In this document: positions 22,472-34,600 of the stretch, in pieces | How the letters are laid out: each line of letters opens with the position of its first letter | Numbering within the stretch: position 1 is the stretch's first letter | Assembly: GCF_000516985.1 (NCBI RefSeq) | Contig: NW_006917101.1 | Coordinates: 2,162,834-2,226,833 of the forward strand | Direction: 5' to 3' | From: Pestalotiopsis fici W106-1 | Taxonomy: Eukaryota; Ascomycota; Sordariomycetes; Amphisphaeriales; Sporocadaceae | DNA: 64,000 nt | Translations under genes and position numbers: made by a program | The notes under the pieces: generated by a model | Told to the model about the DNA's origin: nothing | What the model saw: the letters and a program-made list of their open reading frames with translations, nothing else | Databases searched by the model: none

Positions 22472-23758
22472 TTGCATGATGATTTTAGTATCAATTCAGG
22501 CACTGTATTTCTCTCACTGACAGGAGCGAAAGAGACAGCCCATTCCCTGCCCCATCGCCAGCCCCAGTACCCTACCAGCGCCGCTACTGTGCAATCAGCA
22601 GCCACTCCAGATACCCTCGGTTCAACAGTCACTCCATATCAACAATCAGTACCTGGGGAGACCGAGGCAGCTCATGCTGCCGTTTTCGACTTTACAAACA
22701 TACCGCAAATCTGGCAAGATCCGTGGGTCTATAATCCAGAGAAGCCTACTGCTCATGTAGAAGCAGTTTACCAATCTCTCCGAGGTTGGAACAGCACCAT
22801 GGAAGAGGTTTTCCCTAAAACCAGATACATCTTGGCTCAGCCTGATGAAACTGGAACAGGCTCAAAGCTGCATGCATGCCAGTGCCCTGCTGCACCTGCA
22901 GTAACAGGCGTCGGCCCTTTCGCGCCTGGAGTCAATGATGACTGCCAAGGAGTCCATATCAATGTAGTCAGAACGGATCCGGCCAATGGCACAACCGTGT
23001 CGAAAACCATTCCTCTGGATGATGTTGAAAAGTGGAAGTCCGAAGGATGGAATATTTGGTACTATCCAAGCCGTCCATGCAATAAAGACAAGAACGGTGT
23101 GGATCCCCGCCCGATCTCAGCTCCTGAGGACATCATTCACCAAGACAAGCCACATAGGGACACAATGAAGCTCTTTCATACCGGATCTTCCTTTGACGAT
23201 CTATCCTTTGAGTCAAGAGGCGACAACAAGGCGGTTTAGGCACCAGGAGAACTCATGGGTCAAGATGCTCAGTCCTCGGCCTCGCTTTCCTTTGCACCTG
23301 CCAGAATGCTGCCCTCGCCCAGCTCCATAACAGATTCTCGAACCACCACTCATGACGCATTCGTTGAGAAACATCGTTGTCCTTATGGAGTTGGCATGGG
23401 ATGGGGGGACTACGACATGTACACTGATTGGCAGAACGCCGGCCGTCAGATCACGAAAGACATGATCCCAAAGAAGAATTGGAACTTGGGAAGAGAACCT
23501 GTTACGCTTTGGTGCCCTGAGAATCCCACCTCGACCATATATCTCCCTCCAATGAACGAGTCTAGTCAGAATGCTGCAGGCGGTGAGGAAGAGATTGAGA
23601 CAGCCACCAAGAGGTCTCTTTGGGACAGATTCAATCCTTCAGAAGCTCACCTGAGCCGTTTCCAATCAATTGGCTATGGTCTCGGTGGCCAAGTTCCTCT
23701 CGGTGGTCGTGGAGGTCGAGGAGGTCGTGGCAGCGGGTTCATAAGCCGTTTCGGATAG
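22472..23758 (+). pseudogene. RGG-tail RNA-binding protein relic, copy B
   Basis: One frame runs from about 22460 to TAG at 23756-23758, broken by a single in-frame TAG at 23237-23239 (AAG GCG GTT TAG GCA CCA). A C-to-T change of CAG would explain it. No ATG opens the frame, and the RRM seen in copy A is absent, so it is 5' truncated. FTNIPQIWQDPWVYNPEKPT and MEEVFPKTRYILAQPDE align with copy A. A Trp-rich middle (VEKWKSEGWNIWYYPSRP) and a second half (CPYGVGMGWGDYDMYTDW) lead to a glycine-arginine tail, GGRGGRGGRGSGF, typical of RNA-binding proteins. If the stop were read through, the product would have about 428 residues. Confidence 0.6.
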
Positions 23759-23770
23759 TCGATGCCCGAC

Positions 23771-23877
23771 AGTGGGCAACCACTCGTGATGATACCGAAG
23801 AGTGGGCAACCACTGAATTATGTTAATATTTCATAGTGGGCAACCACTTTGACGATATTTCATAGTGGGCAATCACT
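23771..23877 (+). repeat. Four tandem 14-nt hairpin units with GCAA loops
   Basis: AGTGGGCAACCACT occurs at 23771-23784, 23801-23814 and 23835-23848, and AGTGGGCAATCACT at 23864-23877. AGTGG pairs with CCACT around a GCAA loop, which fits the GNRA tetraloop class; the fourth unit keeps pairing in RNA through a G-U. Spacing is 29-34 bases. The array starts 13 bases after the stop of copy B, so it lies in its 3' untranslated region. Confidence 0.85.
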
Positions 23878-24689
23878 CCGTCGATATCGTAGTGAGAATG
23901 GGAAGGTTGACATATCTGCATGGTATTTGCAAGTTTTGTGTTTGTGTTTTTATCTGCATGGGGGCAACCTCCTTTCCTACTTGCTTATACGCTGCATTTC
24001 AGGTAGAAAAAGAGGACCTCACTCACACGAATGCATTGCTATTCGCCTTTGACCCCCTGAACATCTTCAGCTAAGTGAACTTGATAGTGCAAGGTAATAA
24101 TAAAAAGTCAAGACAATTTGATTGACAAAGTTTCGGTACTCGAGACACCCAAAGGTAAGCACTGACGACTGAATGAGCGTGAGGTTGGTTTTCCTGGCTT
24201 GCTCTGGTTCATATGTTCTGATATTGCCGTTCTTGTTTTGCTTACACGCAGCATAGATAATGATTGGAAGCTCCCATTGCCTATTGTATCAGCGTTGACA
24301 AAATAAACATTTTCATGTAAGTCCACTTTGGCTTAACTTTGATAAATGCAAACAACTCATCAGTCGTGGCCAGCCGCCGGTAGAATTCAATTCATCGCTC
24401 AATTGTCCTGCGAAATTCTAGACTGAGATATCTGCAACGGTACCTTCCTTTGTTTCCCTACCACCAGCGTAAGCATTCAAGTGAAGTTGTGGCGTATGCT
24501 AGAAATCTTTTTCAAACCTAGCAACAAACTGCCACTGCGGAATCTTTGCACTGCCACCACTTCATTCAAAGGCGCTACATTGCCAATTCTTTCGTCTTTG
24601 TAACCATCATTTACCTGTTCCTTCTCTTCAACGCGCCGCAACCTTCTCTTCCAACATAAGTCATCTCTGAGCCAATCTCCATCATCGCG
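23878..24689. other. Intergenic, no gene seen
   Basis: Sequence between the hairpin array and the next gene is AT-rich in its first half and holds no supported coding frame. It marks the right edge of the decayed island; the last 200 bases are the promoter of the following gene. Confidence 0.5.
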
Positions 24690-25218
24690 ATGGATGACAG
24701 AGGCAAGAACTCCGATCGCGAGGTAAGCACAGCCTATCTTTTTCCCTAAAGACAATTTTGCAATAGGCTTCCCAGACTATTCACTCCTCGAACCGCATCT
24801 CTATTCTCTAGAATTATAATTGACTCATATCTTGTAGGAGCGCGACAATCGCAGCGTAGAGGAGCGGTTCTACAGCATGTCATTTAAACAGCTGGTCGAG
24901 ACATTGCGTTCCGATTTAGATCCGGAAAGCATGGCTTTTGTCAGGCGGCTCTTCATCGGAGGTGGAGAGCCTCGAGAGCAACTCAGGGATAGGGACCCGG
25001 CATTCATGAGATGGGTTGACCGTCTCCGTCGGGAGGGATCAGCTGGCAGATCTGACGAGGAGGGCACACCGGCCTCTGGCAGTAAAAGCCCTGCAGATAG
25101 GGGAGGCCAATCTTGCAAGGAGGAGGCTGATGAGCACTCGGTCCGCGCACCCAGCACCAAAGATACTGGAGCAAAGGAGCGTCCCACAAGCGAGCAGAAG
25201 GAGGGTCATGGAAAGTAG
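24690..25218 (+). CDS. Small highly charged hypothetical protein
   Basis: Two exons, 24690-24722 and 24838-25218, split by a 115-bp GTAAGC...TTGTAG intron, give 137 residues. The ATG is preceded by CATCGCG and begins MDDRGKNSDRE. Residues 12-60 look helical and folded (FYSMSFKQLVETLRSDLD, then FVRRLFIGGGE and FMRWVDRLRREG). The C-terminal half is a disordered Lys/Glu/Ser/Thr run. There is no signal peptide or membrane segment. I do not recognise a family. It is convergent with the Zn2Cys6 regulator, with stop codons 88 bp apart. Confidence 0.7.
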
Positions 25219-25306
25219 GAGCTGCAAACTCATCCAGAGTCGGGGTGTTCATGCTCTCAAAGGTTCCAATCTGCCTAAGAAGTCATTGAGGTGTACTAGG
25301 TACAAC

Positions 25307-27547
25307 TCATATCAATGCCGCGAATTCAGTCTCTGAATCAAGCTGATCAGCCAAACCCATCATGTCTTGTGATGACAGTGTACCCAAGCAGTCCATGAAG
25401 AACAAATCCCAACCAGGCTCGTGCAGCCCATGGCCATCATCACCCAACTGTGTGTCAACTTCATTTCCATGTTCCGTAGTCTTCTCGGATTGAGCTCCTG
25501 GCTTTAGTGAAGACAGAGTTCGTTCCAGCTGCCGGAGTTCCTCCAGACGCAAGGGTGCCAGTATGCTCCCCCTGGCCACCATGTGGTCAAACGCAATCTG
25601 TGCATTGACATTCCAACCTTCGTCCAAGATCAAGTCGGGAGCCACGAATGAAATTAGCTGCAAGATGAAGGCAGAAGAAAAGGCATCTTCGACCTGGAAA
25701 GGGAGAAATCCTTCTGTGGTATCTAGGTCAGTTTTGCATCCCGGCTATTGTTGCATTAAATCTGGTATATCGTACCTAGTAGCTCCTCTTCGGCAAGCAA
25801 CCTTAGTGTGCGCAATGTGGTTTGAGCTGAATCAAGACATGCTTGGAGAAGAGACGTGACTGCTGGAGATAGAGAGATTGCTTCCGTGATTTGCCTTTGT
25901 CGGCGGTCAAGACACAGATTCAGAGCGCACATGACCAGCGGTCGGGTTGACAGCACAACACACTGAGCCAGATCAGCTATCAAGAAAAAGGTCATTCTTT
26001 TGGGCCTCTCGAAAACCTACATGGTGGTGTCCCAATATTAACCTCAACGCTTTTCTCGATGCAAGGCTGTTGGGTCCATGAAGACGGCTGTCTACCCGCA
26101 TATCCTCGAGCATGATCGCTAGATTTCGGAGTATTTTCTGGACATTACTCACCAGGGAGTCTGCAGCGGCCGGCTCAACACTGTACACGGTATCCATTAT
26201 CTGTGCTCTGAGGCGAGAAAGCTGCACGTGGAGCTTCAACATGGAAGGGTCTGCAGCATTTTCCGCCTCGGCTGGTAGTTTTGCTGTAATATCCTCGTCA
26301 CGGATGGAACTGGGCGCACCAAACAAGGCAGAGAACTCTCTTTCCAGCACGTACACGGTCCAAAACACCGCGCTACATCGCTGGGAATGCTCACGTTCTA
26401 CTTCTTCGCGCATTTCGCGATGCATACCTTCTACGAGACAGAGCCTCAGCGCCTGCCCAATCACTTGGAACGCGCCAACCCTCATGTCTAGGGACTGAAG
26501 GTATATGGCTGCCAGTGCGAGTAATTGAATCCCTTCAATCGTATCCGCTGGCAGGATGGATATGCTTGGTAGAAGCCCCATGGCTCTTTGCGCATACTGA
26601 TAGCCAGACGGGCCATGGTGCCCCCGCGTGCATGCAAAAGCCTTTCCGAAAGCTATTATCAAAAGATATGTAGCATACCAGTAGCGACACTGTCTGGCTT
26701 TTAATTGAGGGTCCGCATAGAGTTCATTGAGCTGTCGAAGAAAATTGCTTTCGTCAATAAGACACATGAGGTTGCCGCCCAAATAGAACTTGGCCGTGTT
26801 GTATAGAAAAAGAGCGTAATCAAGAGGGGGCAGATTCGAGACATCTGGACATTTATCCCGCGGCAGAGAAGCCCAGTCCATATGAAAGGCGGTGCCGTCA
26901 AAATTCCACGGGACTGGTGGGCAATCGGCCTCGTGGATCCTCTGTCTGATCAAGGCAAAGACTCGTCGACAGAATGACCACGACGATGAAGGTCCCATGT
27001 ACCCTGTGCCGTCATGTTTAGTGTGTGTACATAGAAACTATATGATGAGAAACTCACAGTAACGACCAGCTGCCTTGGGAAAGGTGAGATCATAGTCGAC
27101 CAAAGGGTTTTGTCGAAATCCAGGTTCGGTTACAGCAGAATCTTGAGCGTTATTCAATGCAGTCTCGCCAACATTCCTGCGTCCTGTGGAATCAGTTGGA
27201 CCATGAGTTGGCGAGAGACTCTCTGTCTGACTCTGCCGTCCATCTGCGCCAGAAGTGGGAACATTTTTAGTATTGACAATGGTACTTCGGCGCTCTAATT
27301 CACGAAGATAACTGAAGAGTTTCAGTCAATGTGACGAATACAAGGCTAGATCCAGAGGGGATATCCAGTCTCACCGTTCAGGAACAGCGACTCGCTTCTC
27401 TTCAATGGCGAAAACACATTGATGTTTCGAGCTTCGAGCACATCGCTCGCACGGCTGCGTACCGGAGCATTTCACTTTCAAGGCCCGACACCGATTACAC
27501 GCCTTTGACGTCTTTTTCGAGACTCCCGAATTTCTGAGTGTCGGCAT
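25307..27547 (-). CDS. Zn2Cys6 transcription factor with fungal MHR domain
   Basis: Five exons, 27547-27375, 27311-27058, 27003-26021, 25962-25776 and 25722-25307, give 670 residues in a closed frame. The N-terminus has the binuclear zinc cluster ACNRCRALKVKC...PCERC...HQC (Cys 17, 20, 27, 33, 36, 44), followed by a short RYLRELERR linker-like helix. The middle homology region starts around GPSSSWSFCRRVFALI and includes LQSLDMRVGAFQVIGQALRL and the WTVYVLEREFSALFGAP core. HHHCVVLSTRPLVM near residue 473 is the usual end block; the acceptor at 25963 was chosen because it alone restores this. The C-terminus is acidic. It should bind DNA in the nucleus. Its start is divergent from the flavin-reductase gene, a possible target. 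Confidence 0.93.
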
Positions 27548-28359
27548 GAGGACTGAATCTGCTCAAAGTGTCACTTGTCACGGCTTTTGATCGGAAGACG
27601 CCTCCGACCATCTGATAGCGCAATTTTGCTTGCGTGCTTCTTCTGCCTCGGGCGAAATCCCCTGCAAAGACGCCAGCGCCACTAAAAATCATAGCGCCTA
27701 ATTCTCTGCCGTAGGTGCCAAGTCACGCCTAAAAGCCTCCCGTCCTTCAATGTTGTCCCACTAAACACACCAAGTACAATGTAGTTGCCTACTAGGTACA
27801 TATGATAATATAAATGTAAAAGCCTTTATTCAAACAAAAGTCAAAATTACCTCAGTTGCCATGGATTTCAACCTTGATATGGCGCATTGTAAAAGATAGA
27901 CACTGTGATTCAAACGATGAAGTCAATATAGTGACTTGGCTCGGTGGATTGGTGCTGGTGTGCAGTTCCTGAGGCCTTAGGCCTTGACCGAGGTGCATCA
28001 ATCAGGGTCTTTGGGCGCAGGTCAATGGAACACAAGGCACACTCAACTGGTTCCAGGGCCTAAATGTTAGTATGCTACTACATCTTGCAATTCAAGAGAT
28101 TTCTTAAGGTGAACATAGAATAGAGTGAAGTTGCATATGAGGTCTTTGAAAGATGGCCGGTTTCCGGAATATATGGTCGGGTCTTGTGTCCGATGCTCTC
28201 CAGTCCGCTAAAAAGTATCGGATCAGCCCGCCGACTCTGGGACAAACAGCAAAACGAGTCAACACTGGCTGGGACCGTCAGTTGACCAAATAAAGCTGGG
28301 AGGTATGAGTCTCCCATGACTACGGGTATACAATTTCCTTTTGAATTTAAATCTTCAAA
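27548..28359. promoter_or_regulatory. Shared divergent promoter region
   Basis: About 810 bp lie between the start of the Zn2Cys6 regulator (minus) and the flavin-reductase-like gene (plus). No coding frame is supported. Divergent regulator-target pairs are common in fungi, but no binding site is claimed. Confidence 0.5.
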
Positions 28360-29415
28360 ATGGTGTCGGACAAAGTCGCACGCGCGATCCAGTCAAGGTA
28401 AGGCCCCTGATCAGCAGATATGATTCTCACTAACACGCTGGACAGGATTACTACCATCAGGTCAGGACGTCATAATCTGGCAAGAGGCTATACGGGGTTG
28501 CTCATGAAGCGGCAATCATCGTCCCAATCTGCAGCAAGTTCGGCGGCCGCAGCGGCTCCAGCAGACAATCCAATCGTCATGCGAGTCACGAATTTCAAGG
28601 AGACGGAGGCGTCCAGGCCCGATTTCGACCACAGCAAAACGCCCATTACCGTTACCAAGTCGCCCGATCCGAGTTGGAGTTACGGTGATGGAGCCCGTGG
28701 AAGGGACCCAGCGACCCGAGATACTGCAGCACATATTGAAGTCGACCCCTATGCCCCCGACCGGTCCATGGTGAGCAACTACCGTCTTCTAGTCTCGGGG
28801 ATCGCGCCGAGGCCCATAGGCTTCATCAGCACAAAGTCAGCCGACGGCAAGAGCGAAAATCTGGCCCCGTTCAGCTACTTTCAGGTCATTGACCACGACC
28901 CGCCAATGTTTATTGTCGGCTTCTCATCGCGGCCCGGGCCGCCCAAGGACACGTATCGCAACCTGAGCGAGACGGGCGAGTGCGTCATCAACACGGTCTC
29001 CGAGGACATGATTGAGGCCGTCAACGCGACTTCCATCGATGCTCCGTACGGGGTGTCGGAGTGGGACTTGTCCGGACTCACAAAGGCGCCGACTACCACG
29101 GTGGCGCCCGCAAGAGTGCAGGAATCCGTCTTCTCGATAGAGGGCAAGGTGGTTGACGTCAACGAGTTCAAGGACCATGCCAAGGACGGCAAGAGTGTTG
29201 CGGCTCTGGTACTTATCAAGGCAACAAGGTTTTGGGTGCGCTCAGACGCTTCCAATGCCGACTATAGTCATATTGACCTCGACAAACTGAGACCTATCGC
29301 ACAGCTCGGTGGGATGGCTTATGGCCGGATCACAAGCACATTCGATCGCCCGAGACCGCGGTGGAACGATGAAGTGCCCAAGAGCGAGCTTTTGCGCAAA
29401 TTGGGAGCGGTATGA
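28360..29415 (+). CDS. Flavin reductase-like, FMN-binding split-barrel protein
   Basis: I prefer two exons, 28360-28397 and 28446-29415, giving 335 residues that start MVSDKVARAIQSR. An unspliced alternative starts at ATG 28420 (MILTNTLDR) and shares everything after the junction. The domain runs from about residue 120 to 300: NYRLLVSGIAPRPIGFIST, then NLAPFSYFQVIDHDPPMFIV, NLSETGECVINTVSE and ALVLIKATRFWV, all typical of the flavin reductase-like family that binds FMN as a dimer. Members reduce flavins or act as oxidoreductase partners; the substrate is not known. The first 110 residues are Ala/Ser-rich and probably disordered or a targeting segment. Confidence 0.88.
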
Positions 29416-30216
29416 AACGAATCCTGATCAGGTCTAAACAGCATTCATGTGTAGAATTATAATTGTGGACCGATAGATCTCGATAGAATAGACATTTCCC
29501 CTGCGTAGTCACGGTTGTAACTGCGCGTTCGTCATGGAGGCATTATATTCGCAGTAGACATGTTCATGCAGATATTAAATAAAGAAGACAAGACAACCGA
29601 CCTTTCATTCCAATTCCGGACCGTAGTCGCAATGTACGGGCATATTCCTTCAACGTGGTATAATCTGATCTCAGTCCACGAATATACCAGCTTCGACTGA
29701 GCTGGGCCAACGGTCTATTTTCCAGCAAAGCCTCTCTTCGTAGATCTATCGAAACGCTTTCAAAATTGTGAGCAGCCTTTGGAATATTGTCGTGGCTAAC
29801 TTTTCATGTTGAAACTTTCATCGTTGCTTCACATCTTGCCCAAGATCAACCCGTATGTGGGGCACGAAAGTAGCTGCTGGCTGAGACAACGGACTCTAAT
29901 TCAACTTCGTGTTTATTTATATTCATTAGCTTCATTGGCCAGCACAAGTCAACTAGTCGTCTAGACTAGATAACCCCACAAGAAGTCCATGTTCGGAGTT
30001 GATAGTCTGCTCAATTACACAAGTACGAGCGAATCGAGCGTGGCAAACGCGGTATTGATATATACTTATTGACTTGATGAATCACTGTCTCTTCTTTCAG
30101 TCCTATCATTCTGTTCTATTCTATAGTTCTTGGTGTCTATTCCCACATTTCATCTTTTACCAAATTAATTTGATTCAAACCTGTAGTTTGGTCACACAAG
30201 CCAAAAATTGCCCACC
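29416..30216. other. Intergenic, no gene seen
   Basis: AT-rich 3' and 5' flanks of the neighbouring genes. No supported coding frame, RNA gene or long repeat. Confidence 0.5.
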
Positions 30217-30729
30217 ATGTCTACTACCACAACGACTTCAGCAGCCGCGGCTAATACCTGCACGGCCAACATCTACGACACACCAGTCCAGGACGCCGTC
30301 TGCGCCATGCCGTACGGCGGCAACCACACCGACATCATGGCCGCCTGCTGCAAATCAGCGGATGTAATTTCCTACTATGACAACTGCGGCCTGTACTGCC
30401 AGGCTCAAGACCAGAGCGTACAAGACCTCCGGGACTGCCTCTTTGATCAGGGCGCCGGCTGGACCAGCGTCTTTTGCAGCGGCAACCTGACGGCCACGGC
30501 CACGGTGACGGATTCGGTATTGCCCACCAGCGCCGGCGCCAGTATCGTCGCGAGCGGGACTGGTGGCGGCAGCAGAAAGACGGGTTCTAGCTCTAGCTCT
30601 AGCTCAAGCTCGACTTCGTCTGGCAATGCTGCGCCTCGGGGAGCATCCGATTACACTCTTAGTACCTTGGGACTCACACTCGGTGCTCTACTATTCTCCG
30701 CTACTGCCCTTGGAGCTTTTGCGGTATGA
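30217..30729 (+). CDS. Cys-rich protein with GPI-anchor-like tail
   Basis: A single exon gives 170 residues from ATG 30217, in context CACCATGTC. Residues 13-90 carry eight cysteines, including a CC pair (MAACCKSADV), and two N-glycosylation-type sites (GGNHTD, GNLTA). A Ser-rich tract of about 15 residues follows. The last 20 residues are hydrophobic and preceded by small residues, as in GPI-attachment signals or a single membrane anchor. There is no evident N-terminal signal peptide: the protein begins MSTTTTTSAAAANTC. Either the true start lies upstream in an unseen exon or the protein enters the membrane by its tail. The cysteine spacing does not clearly match CFEM. Confidence 0.7.
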   Translation: MSTTTTTSAAAANTCTANIYDTPVQDAVCAMPYGGNHTDIMAACCKSADVISYYDNCGLYCQAQDQSVQDLRDCLFDQGAGWTSVFCSGNLTATATVTDSVLPTSAGASIVASGTGGGSRKTGSSSSSSSSSTSSGNAAPRGASDYTLSTLGLTLGALLFSATALGAFAV

Positions 30730-31644
30730 CATTGACTCAAGTCCTCATAAGACTCGGACACCGTTGAAGGATGGCGACGGGTCCATGAATAAGGGGCAAG
30801 ATGTATAGTACTCTCTACAGTATTCGTGTTGCTAGACACAATTAGATTTACCAACGACCGGATAGACGGAGGCCCAGTTCACCAAGAATCAAGACAATGC
30901 AACAAATGGCCACACGCAGAACAGTTCATAAATGAAGCGACCAAGATCTTGCAAACAGCCCCCAGGGCTTTGTATATCCTTAATACCTATATGCTGGTTC
31001 CAAGTCTTTCATGCACCATTGATCAACAAGCAACCCATTCTTTGGCAAGCCCCAAAAACAAGCAAATGGTATACTGTAATAATACATCGGCAACCTCACC
31101 AAGGAGTTGCTTAGTACAAATATCATCCGTAAATGATAGAACTGATGAGTCAGATTGATTTTAAAATCTGACCCCAACGCCAGACTCGAAAAAGAACTCG
31201 CGGAACGCGGCACAGCAGCCCGCGGCCGAGAGGGAATACTTCTTATCAAAATTGATCGCTCACTTTTGATTATGCAAATATGCCCTCCGCCGCTCTGGAT
31301 CTGTACAAGTCGTATCGATCGTAACCCAATCAGTCCATTGAAAATTTTATTTTGCCTGGCCGGAACATGTGCTTGTTGTACAAAAAAAAGGCAGTGTATA
31401 TATGTATCATCCGAAATTGAAAGGGGGAAAAAAAGAAAAAGGTCTGACAGGCCAGAGGCGGGAAAAAAAAAAAAAACGTAGAATTTCAGTTTGCTTCTGC
31501 AAGTTGGCAGAAGAGATCGCGTATTCGTGGAATCGTTACGTCGTGGATCGGCTCATCGATATACATGGTAGTCATCGCATCATCATGGCGCCATATGCCC
31601 CCTGCGGTTCATGGCGAACCACGGACTTTGGCCATGAAGGCATC
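30730..31644. other. Intergenic, no gene seen
   Basis: Convergent 3' flanks of the Cys-rich gene and the second Zn2Cys6 regulator. It contains an A-rich stretch at about 31430-31475. Short open frames on both strands have no motif. Confidence 0.5.
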
Positions 31645-34600
31645 TCATCGAGCATCCCAATGCCTCTTGAGACCACCCTCGTATACACTGGCCACAGACT
31701 CCTGCCACATGGCGGGAGTTACAAATGACTGCACCGGAGCTGCCGAGTATTGCTGAGGGGGCATTGGCTGACCGGATGGGAGAGCGGCGTTTGCACTCTG
31801 AAGAGCCTGGATGGATGGGACTTCCGGGGTACCTGAAGATGGAGGAACACTTAGGGAATTGGACTGAGGGGGCACTGAGGTTGGCTGGGGCGTACCAAAT
31901 GTGGAGTTCCACTGACTGGAGTTGTCTATTAGCAAAAGGTTAAAAGAGCTGAAACCACACGTCGACTTACTCAAAAATCCGTGACGGGTTCCAGGTTGGT
32001 GGTTCGGCCATTGAAATTCCATGTGGCAGTGAGGGAGCCTGGGAATTCTGGCCGGATGCCATCATGACGAGCGACTGTATAGCAGGAGAAGAGTCACTCT
32101 TGTTGTCCACAGGACCAGCTGAAATGGGCGGAGTTATGGGGTGACTGGTATAACTGACTTGGTCCACTGAGCTTGTCCGCAGCATCGGAGGCTTAATGTT
32201 AACCCGGGGCGGTGTGCTGTGGCTGTGCGCAGGGCTGCCATATGGGAAACTGGGCTTTAGGACAAACGGCTTCCTCAGGTCGGCAGAAAAGGCCTCCCGG
32301 ACGGCATCAATCTGCTTGACCATCTCCGGCATTGGCCAGGATCCCATAGTCTTTTCCAAGATACGCATGTGCCGTGTAAAGTAGTCCCTGGCATCCACGT
32401 TCAAATCCGGATCCGGAGACGTCAAGGCAACCTAGAAATTTGTTAGTGATGAGAAACTCGAGGCGGAATACATAAGAGAACCGTACAAGATAGAGCGGGA
32501 TACACGTCAGGATTGCATAGATGGTGAAACTAATGCCACGCTGCATGCATTGCAATCCGCTCAGTCCAAAAGACTGCAACATGGCCTCCTCCAATCGACA
32601 CAACAACTTTGCGGATGAAAGGCAGAGGATCATGTGAGATTTCCATTGCCCGTCCTGGCTATTGGGGTCCAGGAAGTTGAGTTGTGGGCGATGGAGCATA
32701 AGAACAGACAGGTAATAATACGAGTGCAAGTTCCCGATGAAATGAGAAGGAAGCCACGGAGGGGAGCCATCCGGAGGAAAGGTGACCGAAAGGTCAGCGG
32801 GTAGATCACTTAGCCATGAGTTCATAGAAGGGTTGAGCTGCACGAATTCTGGGTCGAGGCCCCAGTCCTTTCTCCTCTTGATTCTGCCGTAGACGTTGTT
32901 CATCCGCCTGACGCTACGCACTACGCGGGCAAAGTAGGTGAAGTTGCGCGTAACGTGATACTCGGCATCGTCACCACCTGGCATGGGCCGGGGAACACTA
33001 AAGTCCAAAGATTCCAAATCGACCGAAAGATCGTGGCGACCTAGTCAAGAACTGTTAGTTGGGTTATAATAAACTATTCAGGAAGGATTTCGTACCTTGG
33101 GGACTACCAATCATCAGCTCACAGATGAAAATAGTCTGCCAGATACGGGTCTTGGTCAGGCAGTCAGCAGCGCTAGAGCCGCAGGACTTGCCAGCCTGGT
33201 GATCTTCATAGTGTTCATCGAGGCCGAGATCCTTGCCCATGGTGACACAGTTGACAATAGACGTCCATGACCGGAAATAATATCCCTTCTTGGGTGAAGC
33301 TTCGCGGGCCTTCAGAATGATGAGGAGCGCCTGTAGCGTGCTCAACCTTGGCACGTCCATGAATGCGTCGGCATGTTCTAACAGAGAGTTAGCATCTTCT
33401 TCATCCAAGACCTGTTTGCGTGGGCTTACTCGTAGCCAGTGCAATCCATTGTTGACCCAGAGCCGGCTCATCAGCGAGGCGACCGGCAACGGCAAAAATA
33501 GCTTCAAGGATTAGCGGGGAGATGGACTCTCGGTTCGTGTGCCACTGCTGGTAGAACTGAGCCTTGTTGAGGACAGGCACATAGGGATGCACGTTTGCAA
33601 AGTACAAGTCGAAATAATGCAGAATGGTTTCCTCATCGGGCATCAACTCCGGTGGGATGCGGATCTTGGAGCCGGGCATGGAACTCATGGGTAACGAAAC
33701 CTTGAATTCATCGGCATCTTCGGTGACCGGCTCATCGTCATCGACATTCCTCACAGCAAGTCCCTTGTCAAGATACGGCGCTTTAGGTTTTGTTAGCACA
33801 ATACGAGTCCCGAAAATGCAATCGGCTTACCAGTTCCCTTCTCGTCCATCTTGAGAGAGCCAAGTAGATCAGCAAGATCACTGTTCTGGTAATGTTCCTG
33901 CGTGGTGTATGACTCGGGCGAGGATTCCGAGTGCGGTGGTGCGTGATGATGCTGCATTGGCGGCGTAGGAAAGACGCTGGCAGGTGCGTATGACTGATCG
34001 AGGACGCCTACAGGAGGAATTGTAGTGTAGTGCATGCTGTGCTGACCTGGTTGGGGAGCTGGATATGGCACAGCCTGGTAGACATTATGGCTCTCGGCAT
34101 ATGGTCCTGGGGCCGCATACATTCCTGCCTTTGGCTGCCCACCCATCATAGACTGCGAAGACATTTGCCTAAAATCATCAGGCATTGGACCTGTCTCGTA
34201 ATCGGCGCGCGGCGTCTCGTAGGGCTGAGAATCAGCCGAGCCATCGTATTGACCATTCGGCCTCACGCAGTGCAGCTTCAGGCGAATGCAGGCAGAGCAG
34301 GGCCATGTGTTTGTCGTGGCAGCGTCGCATTTGATCTTCCTTCTCCTGCACCCCTCACATGCTCTGAAACTATCGTGTTAGTACAGCAATATATCCAGCT
34401 GCTGTTATATCCATGGAAATTCGTACCTCATGACTATGCAAGGAGAAATTCCAATTAGCCGTGACTTTCAAGACAAGGGTGCGGGGGCTCAGCACTCGAG
34501 ACGTACCTTTCAATCGCTTATGCCGGTTGTGCTCATCCACGAATACATAATCTATAATTGACCAACATTAGAACCATATCCCCACAAGTAATCGTGCAAA

